The notes beneath the pieces were generated by a model. It saw only the letters and a program-made list of their open reading frames with translations, had not been told where the DNA came from and made no database searches. A stretch of DNA of 64,000 nt from an uncultured Lachnospiraceae bacterium (GTDB taxonomy: Bacteria > Bacillota > Clostridia > Lachnospirales > Lachnospiraceae), in the NCBI GenBank assembly GCA_944383545.1, contig CALWPY010000010.1:1-64000 (forward strand), in the 5' to 3' direction. How positions within the stretch are numbered: the stretch's first letter is position 1; each line of letters starts with the position of its first letter. The translations under genes and the position numbers were made by a program. Positions 18,908 to 29,472 of this stretch are shown piece after piece.

Positions 18908-19961
18908 TATTCACCAATTCATATTCACGACTGCCTAAACCGATTTTTTCCGCATGCTCCAGTGTATGCAGGCCGTTTCTCGATTCAATACGATTCACAA
19001 GTGACTGTCCGTCCTCTGCGGCATACACAAGGTCGATACATGCCTGGTCAAGCGCAACAGGGTCCGTAGAAGCCAGGATTCCGATATCATGCATGTCTGG
19101 CTCCGCAGGACTTCCGTCGCAGTCACAGTCTACCGACAGCCTGTTCATTACATTTATATACAAAATATTTCCGTTCAGATAATCAACCACTGACTTTGCG
19201 GCCTCTGCCATAGACTCGAGAAAAGCATCCTGCTCGCCGCTCCACATACTGCCTCCTGTACCGCCACTGTGAATATGGGCTTTTCCTTCACTGGAAGCAA
19301 TACCGATAGATATATTTTTAATTGCTCCGCCATATCCCGCCATTGCGTGACCTTTAAAATGAGACAGAACTACAAAATAATCATAATTTGCAAAGTTTTC
19401 GCCTACATAATTTTCCGTAAGATTATCGCCTCCGACTACGGGGATTGTCATAGAGCCGTTTTCATCCATAATATCTACTTCTGCAATATCAGTGTAGCCA
19501 TGGTCTTCTGCCACCTGATAATGCATTGCCGTATTGGCCCTTGAGCCTCCGTAAGCCGTATTACATTCAACGATTGCCACGTCAGGAAATGACTGTACCA
19601 AATCTCCAATCAAATCAGTACTGAGATAATTGCTTCCCGGCTCACCTGTAGAAAGCTTGACAGCAACCCTTCCCGTGGGAGATACACCCAGTGCTTCATA
19701 TACAGAAATAAGACCTTCAGAGCTTATGTCCGCCGTCATGTAAACCACAGGTACGTCACCTTCAGGCTGACTTTCACTGTTTCCTTCAGACTGTGTGCTT
19801 TCTGTTCCTTCCATACCGGACTCACCTTCCGTATTTTCACTCTGAGAGGCCTGTGTCTCCTGATTATCCTCATTGGATGAATTTCCCGATTGTCCGCAGG
19901 CAACCACAGAAAATGTCATTATAAATGTTAATATAACCGCAATCCATCTTTTTTTCTTCAT
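18897..19961 (-). CDS. DUF362-domain lipoprotein
   Basis: A 354-residue exported lipoprotein with a lipobox at FSVVACGQ (Cys about 22), then an acidic Ser/Glu/Gln-rich linker to about residue 68. The DUF362 domain carries LSTGEPGSNYL, VVLSHFKGHAMAGYGGA and DCDCDGSPAEPDM. The function of DUF362 is unknown; the Cys/Asp cluster could bind metal. It shares the domain with the cytoplasmic paralogue at 21074-21964. It heads an operon with the ArsP-like permease, behind a strong promoter overlapped by twin operators. Confidence 0.8.
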   Translation of the reverse strand: MKKKRWIAVILTFIMTFSVVACGQSGNSSNEDNQETQASQSENTEGESGMEGTESTQSEGNSESQPEGDVPVVYMTADISSEGLISVYEALGVSPTGRVAVKLSTGEPGSNYLSTDLIGDLVQSFPDVAIVECNTAYGGSRANTAMHYQVAEDHGYTDIAEVDIMDENGSMTIPVVGGDNLTENYVGENFANYDYFVVLSHFKGHAMAGYGGAIKNISIGIASSEGKAHIHSGGTGGSMWSGEQDAFLESMAEAAKSVVDYLNGNILYINVMNRLSVDCDCDGSPAEPDMHDIGILASTDPVALDQACIDLVYAAEDGQSLVNRIESRNGLHTLEHAEKIGLGSREYELVNIDD

Positions 19962-19985
19962 TTAAATACTCCCTGCCATAAACTC

Positions 19986-20040
19986 TGACACCGTGTCAGC
20001 TATATACTTGCATTATAGTACTGTTCTGACACGGTGTCAA
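19986..20040 (-). promoter_or_regulatory. Promoter with twin 13-bp operators
   Basis: Minus-strand promoter TTGACA (20035-20040), 17-bp gap, TATAAT (20012-20017). TGACACCGTGTCA-type palindromes lie at 20027-20039, overlapping the -35 box, and at 19986-19998, downstream of the start. This is the layout of a repressor such as a TetR-family protein controlling the DUF362 lipoprotein and permease genes. No such regulator is encoded nearby. Confidence 0.7.
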
Positions 20041-20069
20041 ATGCGTTTTTGTTAATTATTTGTGTCTTA

Positions 20070-21964
<1,895 letters not shown>

Positions 21965-22037
21965 TTCCCTTCCTTTCTTTAAAATGTCAAAACTCCTTCT
22001 TCGGTAATCTGTCATCCTCCGCCATATTCTGTTTTTC

Positions 22038-23192
22038 TTACTTTCTGACAGGGAAGGATGCTCCCTTTTCAAATTTTTCCGCTACATCCTTTAAGTACTC
22101 TCTGATAGGAAGATGCTGAGGACATGCCTTTTCACACTGTCCACAGCCTATGCAGTCGCCTGCCTTTCCATGCCTTAATGAAATATTATTGTAATACACC
22201 GCCTGACTGGAAAAGCTTCCCGTTGTACGGGATATATTGTTAAACAGAGCAAAGTACTGAGGAATTGCAATGTTTTTCGGACATCCGTGAGTACAGTAAG
22301 CACAGCCGGTACAAGGAATCGGTGTGTTTTTCTCTATGATTACCTTTACCTGTTCTATGGTATCCATTTCTGAATCGGTAATCTGTTCAAAATTAAGGAA
22401 TGTCTTAGTATTGTCTTCAATCTGCTCCATACTGTTCATTCCTGAAAGAACTCTTGTAACCCCTTCCTGGCTTGCGGCAAAACGCATTGCCCATGCGGCA
22501 TTTGAGTCATACGGACGTTTAGCTCTAAGCAGTTTTTCCGCCTCTTCCGGCAGATTTACCAGAGTTCCACCCTTGCATGGCTCCATTACAGTTACAGGCT
22601 TACCGTACTTACGGGCAGCCTCCAGACAACGGCGGGACTGCACGTTAGCCTGTTCCCAGTCCATATAATTAATCTGCAGTTGGACAAAATCAATCTTTTC
22701 TCCGTATTCAGCGAGAATCTCATCCAGAAGCTCAGGCATATCATGGAATGACATTCCCACATTGCGAATTTTTCCCTCATTCTTTTTCTTTGCAACAAAT
22801 CCAAATGCATCATACTTTTTGCATTTTTCATAGACATTTGTCCCCATGTTATGTAACAGGTAGTAATCGAAATATTCCACTCCGCAATGTTCAAGCTGTT
22901 CATTAAAGATATTTTCTAAATCATCAGCATCCTTAAAATCCCTCAGAGGCATTTTGGTTGCCAAAAGAAAACTGTCACGCGGATGACGCTCAACAAGAGC
23001 CTTTCGTACCGCCTCCTCTGCGTGATAACCATGATAAGTATAAGCTGTATCGAAATAAGTAAATCCCTTAGCAAGAAAGGCATCAAAAAGCTGATTGATT
23101 TTCTCATAATCAAATGAATCCGGCTTATCTGCCTGTAATACCGGCAGCCGCATACATCCAAATCCAAAGTCCGCCTTTATTACCTCTGTCAT
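22038..23192 (-). CDS. Aldo/keto reductase with C-terminal 4Fe-4S domain
   Basis: A 384-residue protein: an AKR barrel (FGFGCMRLPVL at the start, YFDTAYTYHG, LATKMPL, LLHNMG) followed at about 300-375 by two ferredoxin-type clusters, CTGCAYCTHGCPKN and CIGCGQCEKACPQ. This fused form is common in anaerobic Clostridia. AGGAGG before the ATG is good. It heads the operon with DUF362 and a second AKR. Confidence 0.9.
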   Translation of the reverse strand: MTEVIKADFGFGCMRLPVLQADKPDSFDYEKINQLFDAFLAKGFTYFDTAYTYHGYHAEEAVRKALVERHPRDSFLLATKMPLRDFKDADDLENIFNEQLEHCGVEYFDYYLLHNMGTNVYEKCKKYDAFGFVAKKKNEGKIRNVGMSFHDMPELLDEILAEYGEKIDFVQLQINYMDWEQANVQSRRCLEAARKYGKPVTVMEPCKGGTLVNLPEEAEKLLRAKRPYDSNAAWAMRFAASQEGVTRVLSGMNSMEQIEDNTKTFLNFEQITDSEMDTIEQVKVIIEKNTPIPCTGCAYCTHGCPKNIAIPQYFALFNNISRTTGSFSSQAVYYNNISLRHGKAGDCIGCGQCEKACPQHLPIREYLKDVAEKFEKGASFPVRK

Positions 23193-23340
23193 TAAACATT
23201 CCTCCTGTCATTTGTCATAACCTGTTTTACCTATGCTCATAAATTTCACCTGATTTTCTATAATTATATTTTATTATTTTAATTATTTTCTTTCAATTAG
23301 GATTATCCGTGATTTCGATAAGTAAAACTTATATGTAAAA

Positions 23341-24339
23341 TCAATCTGAAAAAACTTCAGGAAAAAATGCAGCAGCCATATGTTCCACAGCATATGCCAT
23401 TCGGTTTCCGGGCAGGACACTTTCCAATGTAACAAACGCAAAACGCTCTTCCTTTACACAATCAAGCTGTGCCAATGTAGGATTGCTTTTAATTTCAGCA
23501 ATTTTTTCTTCCACGGAAGGGGAATCATAATCGTGAATTAAAATAACATCAGGATTTCGTGCCAGAATCTCCTCATAGCTTACAGTTATCCACTGTGCAT
23601 CTGTCATGTCAGAAAAAATATTATGACCGCCTGCAAGTTCAATCAAAAGTGATTCAAAATTGCTTCCCGAGCAGGTAAATACACCATTATTTCCGCTGTC
23701 ATATATCAATACGTCAACAGCTTCCCTGCCCGAAACAGCTTCCTGTACAGCCTCAATCCGTGCCTTCTGGTCACTTATAAACTCTTCTGCTTTATCCTCC
23801 ACACCGAATATTTTTCCTATGTCACGAATTTCCTGATATTGTTCTTCCAATGTTGTGGCAGAATTTACATAGACCGTCATTCCGTATTCTCCCACTTCCT
23901 CAATATTACAGCCCGTATCACTTATTTCCCAATCCAGTGCATAGATAAAATCCGCACCGCTCGAAATAATTGCTTCCCTCGTTGCCGATGAATAATTAAG
24001 CTGCGGAATAGAATTTACAGCGTCCGCATACTCATCTAACGGACCACGGCTGTGATTAACAAGAGACCTTCCCACTATGTAATCCTCAAGCCCCAGTGCA
24101 ACAAACAGCTCCGTACAGTTCGGTCCCAATGTCAGTACCCTTTCCGGACGTTTTGTAACGGTCACTTCACGGCCATAATTATCAAAAGTCATAGGGTATG
24201 AATCATTATCATAGCTCTGACTGCCAGAAGAATCTGTTACGGAAGCTTCACCACCTTCAGATGAATTATCTGTTCCACAGCCTGACAGAGCAGACATCAT
24301 AATTATCACCGAAATTATATAACAAATTATTTTTTTCAT
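23341..24339 (-). CDS. ABC transporter substrate-binding lipoprotein, FecB/BtuF type
   Basis: A 332-residue lipoprotein with signal and lipobox LSGCGTD (Cys about 21) and a periplasmic-binding-protein fold: RVLTLGPNCTELFVALGLED, ADFIYALDW, NPDVILIHDYD. This family captures siderophores, cobalamin or metal complexes for FecCD permeases. The ATPase and permease genes lie immediately upstream in the same operon, and larB precedes them, so a nickel or cobalt chelate is a reasonable guess. AAGGAGA supports the start. Confidence 0.88.
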   Translation of the reverse strand: MKKIICYIISVIIMMSALSGCGTDNSSEGGEASVTDSSGSQSYDNDSYPMTFDNYGREVTVTKRPERVLTLGPNCTELFVALGLEDYIVGRSLVNHSRGPLDEYADAVNSIPQLNYSSATREAIISSGADFIYALDWEISDTGCNIEEVGEYGMTVYVNSATTLEEQYQEIRDIGKIFGVEDKAEEFISDQKARIEAVQEAVSGREAVDVLIYDSGNNGVFTCSGSNFESLLIELAGGHNIFSDMTDAQWITVSYEEILARNPDVILIHDYDSPSVEEKIAEIKSNPTLAQLDCVKEERFAFVTLESVLPGNRMAYAVEHMAAAFFPEVFSD

Positions 24340-24353
24340 TTTTGTCTCCTTAC

Positions 24354-25130
24354 TTAAGCTCTTATTTCAGCAGGTAAAAATGTAATTGACATCTTACCTG
24401 TTACCGGATGTTTTTCTACAGAACTTTTTACACCGTATATATCATAAATATTTTTAGGAGTAAGTACCTCTTCGGGTGTTCCGTAAAAAGCCACTTTACC
24501 GTCTTTTAAAACATAAAGCCTGTCACAATAGAGTGCCGCCATATTTAAATCATGCATTGCCGAAAGCACGGTAACTTTCAGTCTTTTAATAAAATCAAAA
24601 ATTTGTATCTTATAGCTTATATCAAGATGATTTGTCGGCTCATCCAAGATAAAAAAGTCACTTTCCTGTGCTATAGCACGGGCAATCAAAACCCTCTGTT
24701 TTTCACCGCCCGACAAACGAAGGTAACTCCGCTTTGCCTGCTTTTCCATGCCTAAATGTTCCAAAGCGTGATGTACCATATATTTATCCTGCGGAGTATC
24801 TATATCAAACAATTTTTTGTGCGGAGACCGTCCCATAGCCACTATCTCTTCTACGGTAAAATCAAACGGAACTTCATTTTCCTGTCCCACCACTGCCATT
24901 TTTAAAGCAGACTTTCGGTAAGGCATGGTAAGCAGATTTTCACCATCCAGTATAATTTTTCCGCTGTCAGGCTTCAGACCACGATAAATATTTTTAAGTA
25001 CTGTGGATTTTCCACTGCCATTTGGCCCGATTAGTCCTACAAATTCTCCCTCATTAACATATAAGGATATATTATCTGCCGCCTCTTTATCTCCGTAAGA
25101 ATATGTCAGATTTTCTACCTTAAGTCGCAT
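24354..25130 (-). CDS. ABC transporter ATPase, FecE/BtuD type
   Basis: A 258-residue ATPase with Walker A GPNGSGKST (about 36-44), Q-loop VVGQENEVPF, signature LRLSGGEKQRV, Walker B FFILDEPTNHLD and the switch His in LSAMHDLN. It lies between the permease and binding-protein genes with 13-14 bp gaps. It powers uptake through the FecCD permease at 25144. Confidence 0.93.
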   Translation of the reverse strand: MRLKVENLTYSYGDKEAADNISLYVNEGEFVGLIGPNGSGKSTVLKNIYRGLKPDSGKIILDGENLLTMPYRKSALKMAVVGQENEVPFDFTVEEIVAMGRSPHKKLFDIDTPQDKYMVHHALEHLGMEKQAKRSYLRLSGGEKQRVLIARAIAQESDFFILDEPTNHLDISYKIQIFDFIKRLKVTVLSAMHDLNMAALYCDRLYVLKDGKVAFYGTPEEVLTPKNIYDIYGVKSSVEKHPVTGKMSITFLPAEIRA

Positions 25131-25143
25131 AACTTCATCCTCC

Positions 25144-26220
25144 TTATGTCCTTTCCCTGTTTGATGTTTTCAGCATCCAGATAAAAATCGGTCCGCCGAT
25201 TACCGCCGTGAGAATTCCTACCGGAAGTTCCTCGGGCGCAATTATCATTCTTGCGGCAACATCCACCCATACCACAAGTATTCCTCCTAAGAGAGCTGAA
25301 ACGGGAAGAACTTTTTTATGGTCTCCTCCCACAATAAGCCTCGTAAAATGCGGGACCATAAGCCCTACAAATCCGATGGAGCCACTTACGGAAATTGTGA
25401 CACCTGCCATGAGAGACGCTACCAGAACAAGCATTTTCTGAAGCCTTCTTACATTTATTCCCAAAGCACCTGCACTTTCATCACCAAGAAGCAAAAGATT
25501 AAGTCCCCGATAATTTATCATTAACACGGCCATGCATATGACAAGGACTGCCAGAGGCAGTGTAAGATACGCCCATCTTGCACCCGCCAGACTGCCTGCC
25601 ATCCAGAACTCTGCATTATGAAGCCCCAGAGTATTAGGGGCGCTTAATGTAATAATGTTTGTAATACCATCCATAATCATGGATATGGCAACACCTGACA
25701 AAAGAAGCTGTGTGATATTAATGCGTCCCCTGACACGTGAAATTGCATATACAAAAATAATTGTAACTGCAGAGCCTATAAAGGCACTTATTGAAAGTGA
25801 ATAAGTCCCCAAAAAAGAAAAAGCGCCAAAAAGCATACCCAGAGTTGCAAATGCCGCGGCACCATTAGACACTCCAAGGATAAACGGGTCAGCCAGCTTG
25901 TTTCTAACAAGCGCCTGCATGGTAACCCCGCAAACCGCAAGCGATGCACCCACTATCATACCGAGGCATACGCGTGGCAGTCTAAGTCCAAGAACGATAT
26001 TTTGCTCCAGAGGCTCCCACGTCTCAGGCACAAAACCTCCTATTCCGGGAATACGGCTAAGTAATATTTGAGCCGTCGTTTTTGGAGATACGGAAACAGG
26101 GCCTATACCCGTTGCTATTACAAGAGAAATAATTGCTGCTGCCGACAATGCACCTATAAGAAGCGGCATATTCAGTTCTTTATTATTAAATTTCTGTCTT
26201 AACTTCATGCTACTTACCAT
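25144..26220 (-). CDS. ABC transporter permease, FecCD family
   Basis: About 358 residues with roughly ten membrane helices and the FecCD patterns GLRLPRVCLGMIVGASLAVCGVTMQ (abridged: GLRLPR), LADPFILGVSNGAAAFA and GSIGFVGLMVPHFTRLIVGGDHK (abridged: GLMVPH). The ATG at 26220 is about 11 bases from a GGAGG located in the 3' end of larB; the frame is open a little further up. It forms the channel for the operon's importer. Confidence 0.9.
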   Translation of the reverse strand: MVSSMKLRQKFNNKELNMPLLIGALSAAAIISLVIATGIGPVSVSPKTTAQILLSRIPGIGGFVPETWEPLEQNIVLGLRLPRVCLGMIVGASLAVCGVTMQALVRNKLADPFILGVSNGAAAFATLGMLFGAFSFLGTYSLSISAFIGSAVTIIFVYAISRVRGRINITQLLLSGVAISMIMDGITNIITLSAPNTLGLHNAEFWMAGSLAGARWAYLTLPLAVLVICMAVLMINYRGLNLLLLGDESAGALGINVRRLQKMLVLVASLMAGVTISVSGSIGFVGLMVPHFTRLIVGGDHKKVLPVSALLGGILVVWVDVAARMIIAPEELPVGILTAVIGGPIFIWMLKTSNRERT

Positions 26221-26227
26221 TCTGTCA

Positions 26228-27004
26228 TTAATCCTCCGTTTTCGACATGACAATTTTCTTATTCATATGATTAATCATATTTGCGAGATATCCCGCACCA
26301 AAACCATTATCGATATTAACTACCGATACACCGCTTGCACAGGAATTAAGCATGGAAAGAAGTGCTGACAGGCCGCCAAATGATGCTCCATATCCGACAC
26401 TTGTAGGAACGGCTATAACCGGACAGTCCGCGAGACCGCCAATCACACTTGCAAGAGCTCCCTCCATTCCGGCAATGGCAATTATTACGCTTGCACCCAT
26501 TATGTCGTCAAGGTGTGTAAGCGTCCTATGCAGTCCGGCAACTCCGACATCATACAGACGTACTACTTCATTACCCAGAACATAAGCCGTAACAGCCGCT
26601 TCCTCAGCAATGGGAATATCACTTGTTCCGCCTGTTGCCACGACAATCTTTCCAATGCCGTCAGGGGCAGGTATTTTACCTATAACACCGCAACGTGCTT
26701 CCTTATAGTAGTCGACAGTATGTGTTTTTTTCACAATCTCAACTGCTTCTTCGGACAGTCTTGTTATTAAAATGGTGTCCTGCCCGTTTTTCAACATGGT
26801 ATTTGCAATGCCTGTAATCTGCTCCGGGGTTTTGCCCGCACCGTAAATAACTTCGGCAGTACCCTGACGCAGTTTGCGGTGCGTATCTACTTTTGCATAT
26901 CCGATATCTTCAAAAGGTTTCATTTTTAATTTTATTACGGCATCCTCCACTGAAACCTTTCCATTACGGACACCTTCCAATAATTCTCTGATATCATCAT
27001 TCAT
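26228..27004 (-). CDS. larB: LarB, nickel-pincer cofactor biosynthesis (P2CMN synthase)
   Basis: A 258-residue protein with the N-terminal LLEGVRNGKVSVEDA segment and the AIR-carboxylase-like domain VVATGGTSDIPIAEEAA, GMEGALASVIGGLADCPVIAVPTSVGYG (abridged: GMEGALASV). LarB carboxylates and hydrolyses nicotinate adenine dinucleotide in the first step to the nickel-pincer nucleotide. larC and larE are not in the window. It is the first gene of an operon with a FecBCDE-type importer, so metal supply and cofactor synthesis may be linked. Confidence 0.88.
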   Translation of the reverse strand: MNDDIRELLEGVRNGKVSVEDAVIKLKMKPFEDIGYAKVDTHRKLRQGTAEVIYGAGKTPEQITGIANTMLKNGQDTILITRLSEEAVEIVKKTHTVDYYKEARCGVIGKIPAPDGIGKIVVATGGTSDIPIAEEAAVTAYVLGNEVVRLYDVGVAGLHRTLTHLDDIMGASVIIAIAGMEGALASVIGGLADCPVIAVPTSVGYGASFGGLSALLSMLNSCASGVSVVNIDNGFGAGYLANMINHMNKKIVMSKTED

Positions 27005-27093
27005 ATTTCCGCCTCCAAATTACTTATTTTTCTTTTCTCCTTGTGACATTTTTAACACGTCATACAACAATATCTCCTATTTACGGGATAAAA

Positions 27094-27133
27094 ATAAGCA
27101 CACAAATTCCTCTTCTGAGAAACTGTGTGCTTT
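27094..27133 (-). terminator. Terminator upstream of larB
   Basis: AAGCACACA and TGTGTGCTT form a stem that, read on the minus strand, is followed by ATTTTTATC. It closes off the decayed gene at 27146-27475 and lies upstream of larB. Confidence 0.6.
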
Positions 27134-27145
27134 CTAAGCATACAA

Positions 27146-27475
27146 TTAAATAAAATAATCCAAGGTACTAAAAACCCGATACTTCTGTATCAGAAATTGC
27201 GGCTTCCTGCCGTCTAAAATCACTGTACCTGCATCAGCCAAAAATCGGCAACGGATAAATAAATTTACAATATTATAGTACTTCATCTATTTTTCCCTGG
27301 TCATGAGTTTTCTAAGTATGTCTGCAAATTCTTCAATATAATAGTTTGTACGGTCTTTTTTCCATAACGCTTTGTCTCATAAATAAGTTCATCAGTCTGT
27401 TCCAAAATAAATTTTGTAAAACTGTTACAGTCTATGACAGAAAAAAATATTTCATCTGTATGACCAGCATATCAT
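27146..27475 (-). pseudogene. Decayed gene of unknown family
   Basis: The minus strand has coding-like pieces in different frames. An upstream piece reads ILEQTDELIYETKRYGKK, shifts frame in an A-run, and continues DRTNYYIEEFADILRKLM to a TAG. A 46-codon piece from an ATG at 27286 follows (FLADAGTVILDGRKPQF, KYRVFSTLDYFI) and stops at 27146. I do not recognise the family. The frame change at a poly-A suggests a decayed or slipped gene; the 46-residue piece alone could in principle be a small protein. Confidence 0.4.
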
Positions 27476-27519
27476 AAAACTCATTTAGTTGCATATTGTT
27501 ATAAGTATCTTTTTACTAA

Positions 27520-27548
27520 ATTATATCTGAATAATATAACTGTTGCAA
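27520..27548 (-). promoter_or_regulatory. Promoter of the decayed gene
   Basis: TTGCAA (27543-27548), 17-bp gap, TATAAT (27520-27525) on the minus strand. It lies next to a hairpin module at 27571-27606 related to the 79-bp element at 40016. Confidence 0.5.
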
Positions 27549-27628
27549 GTTCATTACATTTCTCATTTCGCCTAGCGGCTCGATGTGTTTATTCGCATTC
27601 ACAATTTCTTCTTTATCTGCCGTATCTG

Positions 27629-28405
27629 TCAAAGAATTTCTTTATAAATCTCATAATCCTTCTGCTTAAACACATTAAATACAACTCTTTTCATACGTGT
27701 ATCCGTATTCAAAAAATTCCTCACTGTCTTAACTGCAATTTCCGCCGCCCTTTTTTGTGGGAAATGGAACTCTCCCGTGGAAATGCAACAGAAAGCAATA
27801 CTTTTCAGATCGTTATCTGCTGCCACCTCTAAGCAGGATTTATAACAGTCGGAAAGCTGTCTCATGTGTGATTTCGTAAGAAGCCCCGATACAATGGGTC
27901 CGACGGTATGAATCACATATCGGGAAGGCAGGTTATAAGCCGGCGTAATTTTGGCTTGACCAGTTGTCTCATCATATCCCTGATCATTCATAATCTTATC
28001 ACACGCTAAACGGAGCTGTATGCCACTAACACTGTGAATGACGTTATCCACACAGGAATGGCAGGGTACAAAGCACCCCCTCAAAGCACTGTTGGCTGCA
28101 TTTACAATAGCATCAATCTTTAGCGTTGTAATATCTCCTCGCCATAACACCAGACGGCTGTCCAAAGATGATGCAGGAAGCAATGCACTGTCTGTAATGC
28201 CTTTTTCTGCAACTTCTTCACTCAGATATTCATCCTGAATCTTTAAGAATTCATCATTTATCGGACGTGGAGCACGAATATTCATCAGACTCCGAAGAAG
28301 TCTTTTCTGTTCTTCCTCATTGTTTGGTATATCTAAATCACTGTATTGTGGAAGTTCTGACAATAATTTTTTAATCAGAAATATTCGTTTTTCTTGGTGT
28401 GTCAC
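27629..28405 (-). CDS. Zinc-type macrodomain ADP-ribosyl hydrolase
   Basis: A 258-residue protein: helical N-terminus, then a macrodomain (DITTLKIDAIVNAANSAL at about 90-107) with the zinc-binding insert GCFVPCHSCVDNVIH. Further on are HTVGPIVSG and FCCISTGEFHFP. This matches zinc-dependent macrodomains of Staphylococcus and Streptococcus that remove ADP-ribose placed by SirTM sirtuins. A SirTM-type gene lies 5 kb away at 33218, but no lipoate-carrier genes are adjacent. The GTG start has AAGGAGG seven bases upstream. Confidence 0.88.
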   Translation of the reverse strand: MTHQEKRIFLIKKLLSELPQYSDLDIPNNEEEQKRLLRSLMNIRAPRPINDEFLKIQDEYLSEEVAEKGITDSALLPASSLDSRLVLWRGDITTLKIDAIVNAANSALRGCFVPCHSCVDNVIHSVSGIQLRLACDKIMNDQGYDETTGQAKITPAYNLPSRYVIHTVGPIVSGLLTKSHMRQLSDCYKSCLEVAADNDLKSIAFCCISTGEFHFPQKRAAEIAVKTVRNFLNTDTRMKRVVFNVFKQKDYEIYKEIL

Positions 28406-28464
28406 TTTTATACCTCCTTAATCAGAAGACTCTGTAAGACATATCTGCCGGAGTTCCTCATACG

Positions 28465-28905
28465 TCAGGATTCTTTCGCAAGCAGTTCTTTAATACCCGT
28501 ACTCAAATCCTTAATTGTATATTTTTTCATTTCTTCTTCCATAGCATTCTGAATTGATTTCAGTTTATCATCCAGCAGTGCATGGATATTTCTTCCAACC
28601 GGGCACTTAGTACTTGGATTCTCGTGAAAACGAAAGAGATTTCCATCCTCCAATGGCTCTATTGCCTGATATACATCATAAAAGGTTATGTACGAAAGTT
28701 CTCTTGTCATTTCAATTCCACCGGTACCTCTGGCTACCGTAATAAGTCCCGCTTTCTTCAACTGTATGAGAATCTTTCGAATGATAACAGGATTGGTATT
28801 TATACTGGCGGCAAGGAAATCACTTGTCACCTTATGTTCATCCTTAAACATATCCACGCAGGTGAAGATATGCAGGGCAACTGTAAATCTGCTTGATATC
28901 TGCAT
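28465..28905 (-). CDS. Rrf2-family transcriptional regulator
   Basis: A 146-residue winged-helix regulator starting MQISSRFTVALHIFTC, with LAASINTNPVIIRKILIQLKKAGL as the recognition region (abridged: NPVIIRKIL) and a wing VARGTGG. It lacks the three-Cys Fe-S cluster of IscR/NsrR (only CPVG), so it belongs to the YwnA-like group. It lies 60 bp downstream of a SnoaL-like remnant on the same strand. Confidence 0.88.
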   Translation of the reverse strand: MQISSRFTVALHIFTCVDMFKDEHKVTSDFLAASINTNPVIIRKILIQLKKAGLITVARGTGGIEMTRELSYITFYDVYQAIEPLEDGNLFRFHENPSTKCPVGRNIHALLDDKLKSIQNAMEEEMKKYTIKDLSTGIKELLAKES

Positions 28906-28967
28906 AATATCTACCTCCTGTCACCATTTTACCCCAAATTCGGTGTAACTTCAATGATTACATTAAA

Positions 28968-29180
28968 TTATTTCATATAGATTCTGCCATGTTTCCTTTG
29001 CTGCACCAAGACCTGAAAGACCATCTGCAATTCATGATACTCATTTGCCATATATCCGTCAACCTGTGTATGTCCTGATGGATTTGGCTTTGCCTTATCA
29101 GCTAAATTATCCAAATGATCAGCAACCTTTCCTTCTGCGTCAAAGCGAAATATATCAAATACCTTTTCCTTATTTGTCAT
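28968..29180 (-). pseudogene. SnoaL-like protein, internally deleted
   Basis: This 70-residue frame has a normal start (AAGGAGA, eight-base gap, ATG) reading MTNKEKV, then jumps straight to FDIFRFDAEGKVADHLDNL and NPSGHTQVDG. That segment is the C-terminal part of SnoaL-like/NTF2-fold proteins, which are normally about 130-150 residues. An in-frame internal deletion of 70-90 codons explains this. The product is unlikely to fold as the normal enzyme. Confidence 0.6.
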
Positions 29181-29246
29181 AATTTTGTTCTCCTTAAAAT
29201 TAATTCAATGTATCATTTCAAATATTTCGTTGTAATCACAGCAGCT

Positions 29247-29295
29247 TCATCTTGTAATGTTAATATATAAACATCTTTATGTAATGTCATTAGTT
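29247..29295 (-). promoter_or_regulatory. Two-box element, copy A
   Basis: On the minus strand AACTAATGACATTACAT, 16 bp, TAACATTACAAGATGA. The same two boxes recur at 36523-36572 with a 17-bp spacer. Here it lies upstream of the SnoaL-like remnant and could act as a promoter or as half of a recombinase attachment site. Confidence 0.5.
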
Positions 29296-29318
29296 ACATC
29301 AATACTTTTTAAAAAATT

Positions 29319-29352
29319 TCCCTGCCGCCGATAAACTTTCGATAGCAGGGAG
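29319..29352 (-). terminator. Terminator after the ArsC-AlkD gene
   Basis: CCCTGC and GCAGGG form the outer stem with a partly paired interior. On the minus strand it is followed by AAATTTTTTAAAA, consistent with an intrinsic terminator. Confidence 0.5.
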
Positions 29353-29472
29353 TCTAAAATAAATATCTTTAATTATATCAATATCACTTACGGTACTAAG
29401 CTTATATACGCTCAAATCATATGATAGTTTTTTAATTTCATACGCGCCTCATATAAAGCAGTAATTGCCACT

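Noticed and set aside
27005-27145. A metal riboswitch upstream of larB
   Set aside because: Apart from a simple terminator hairpin I could not find conserved NiCo or cobalamin riboswitch features.
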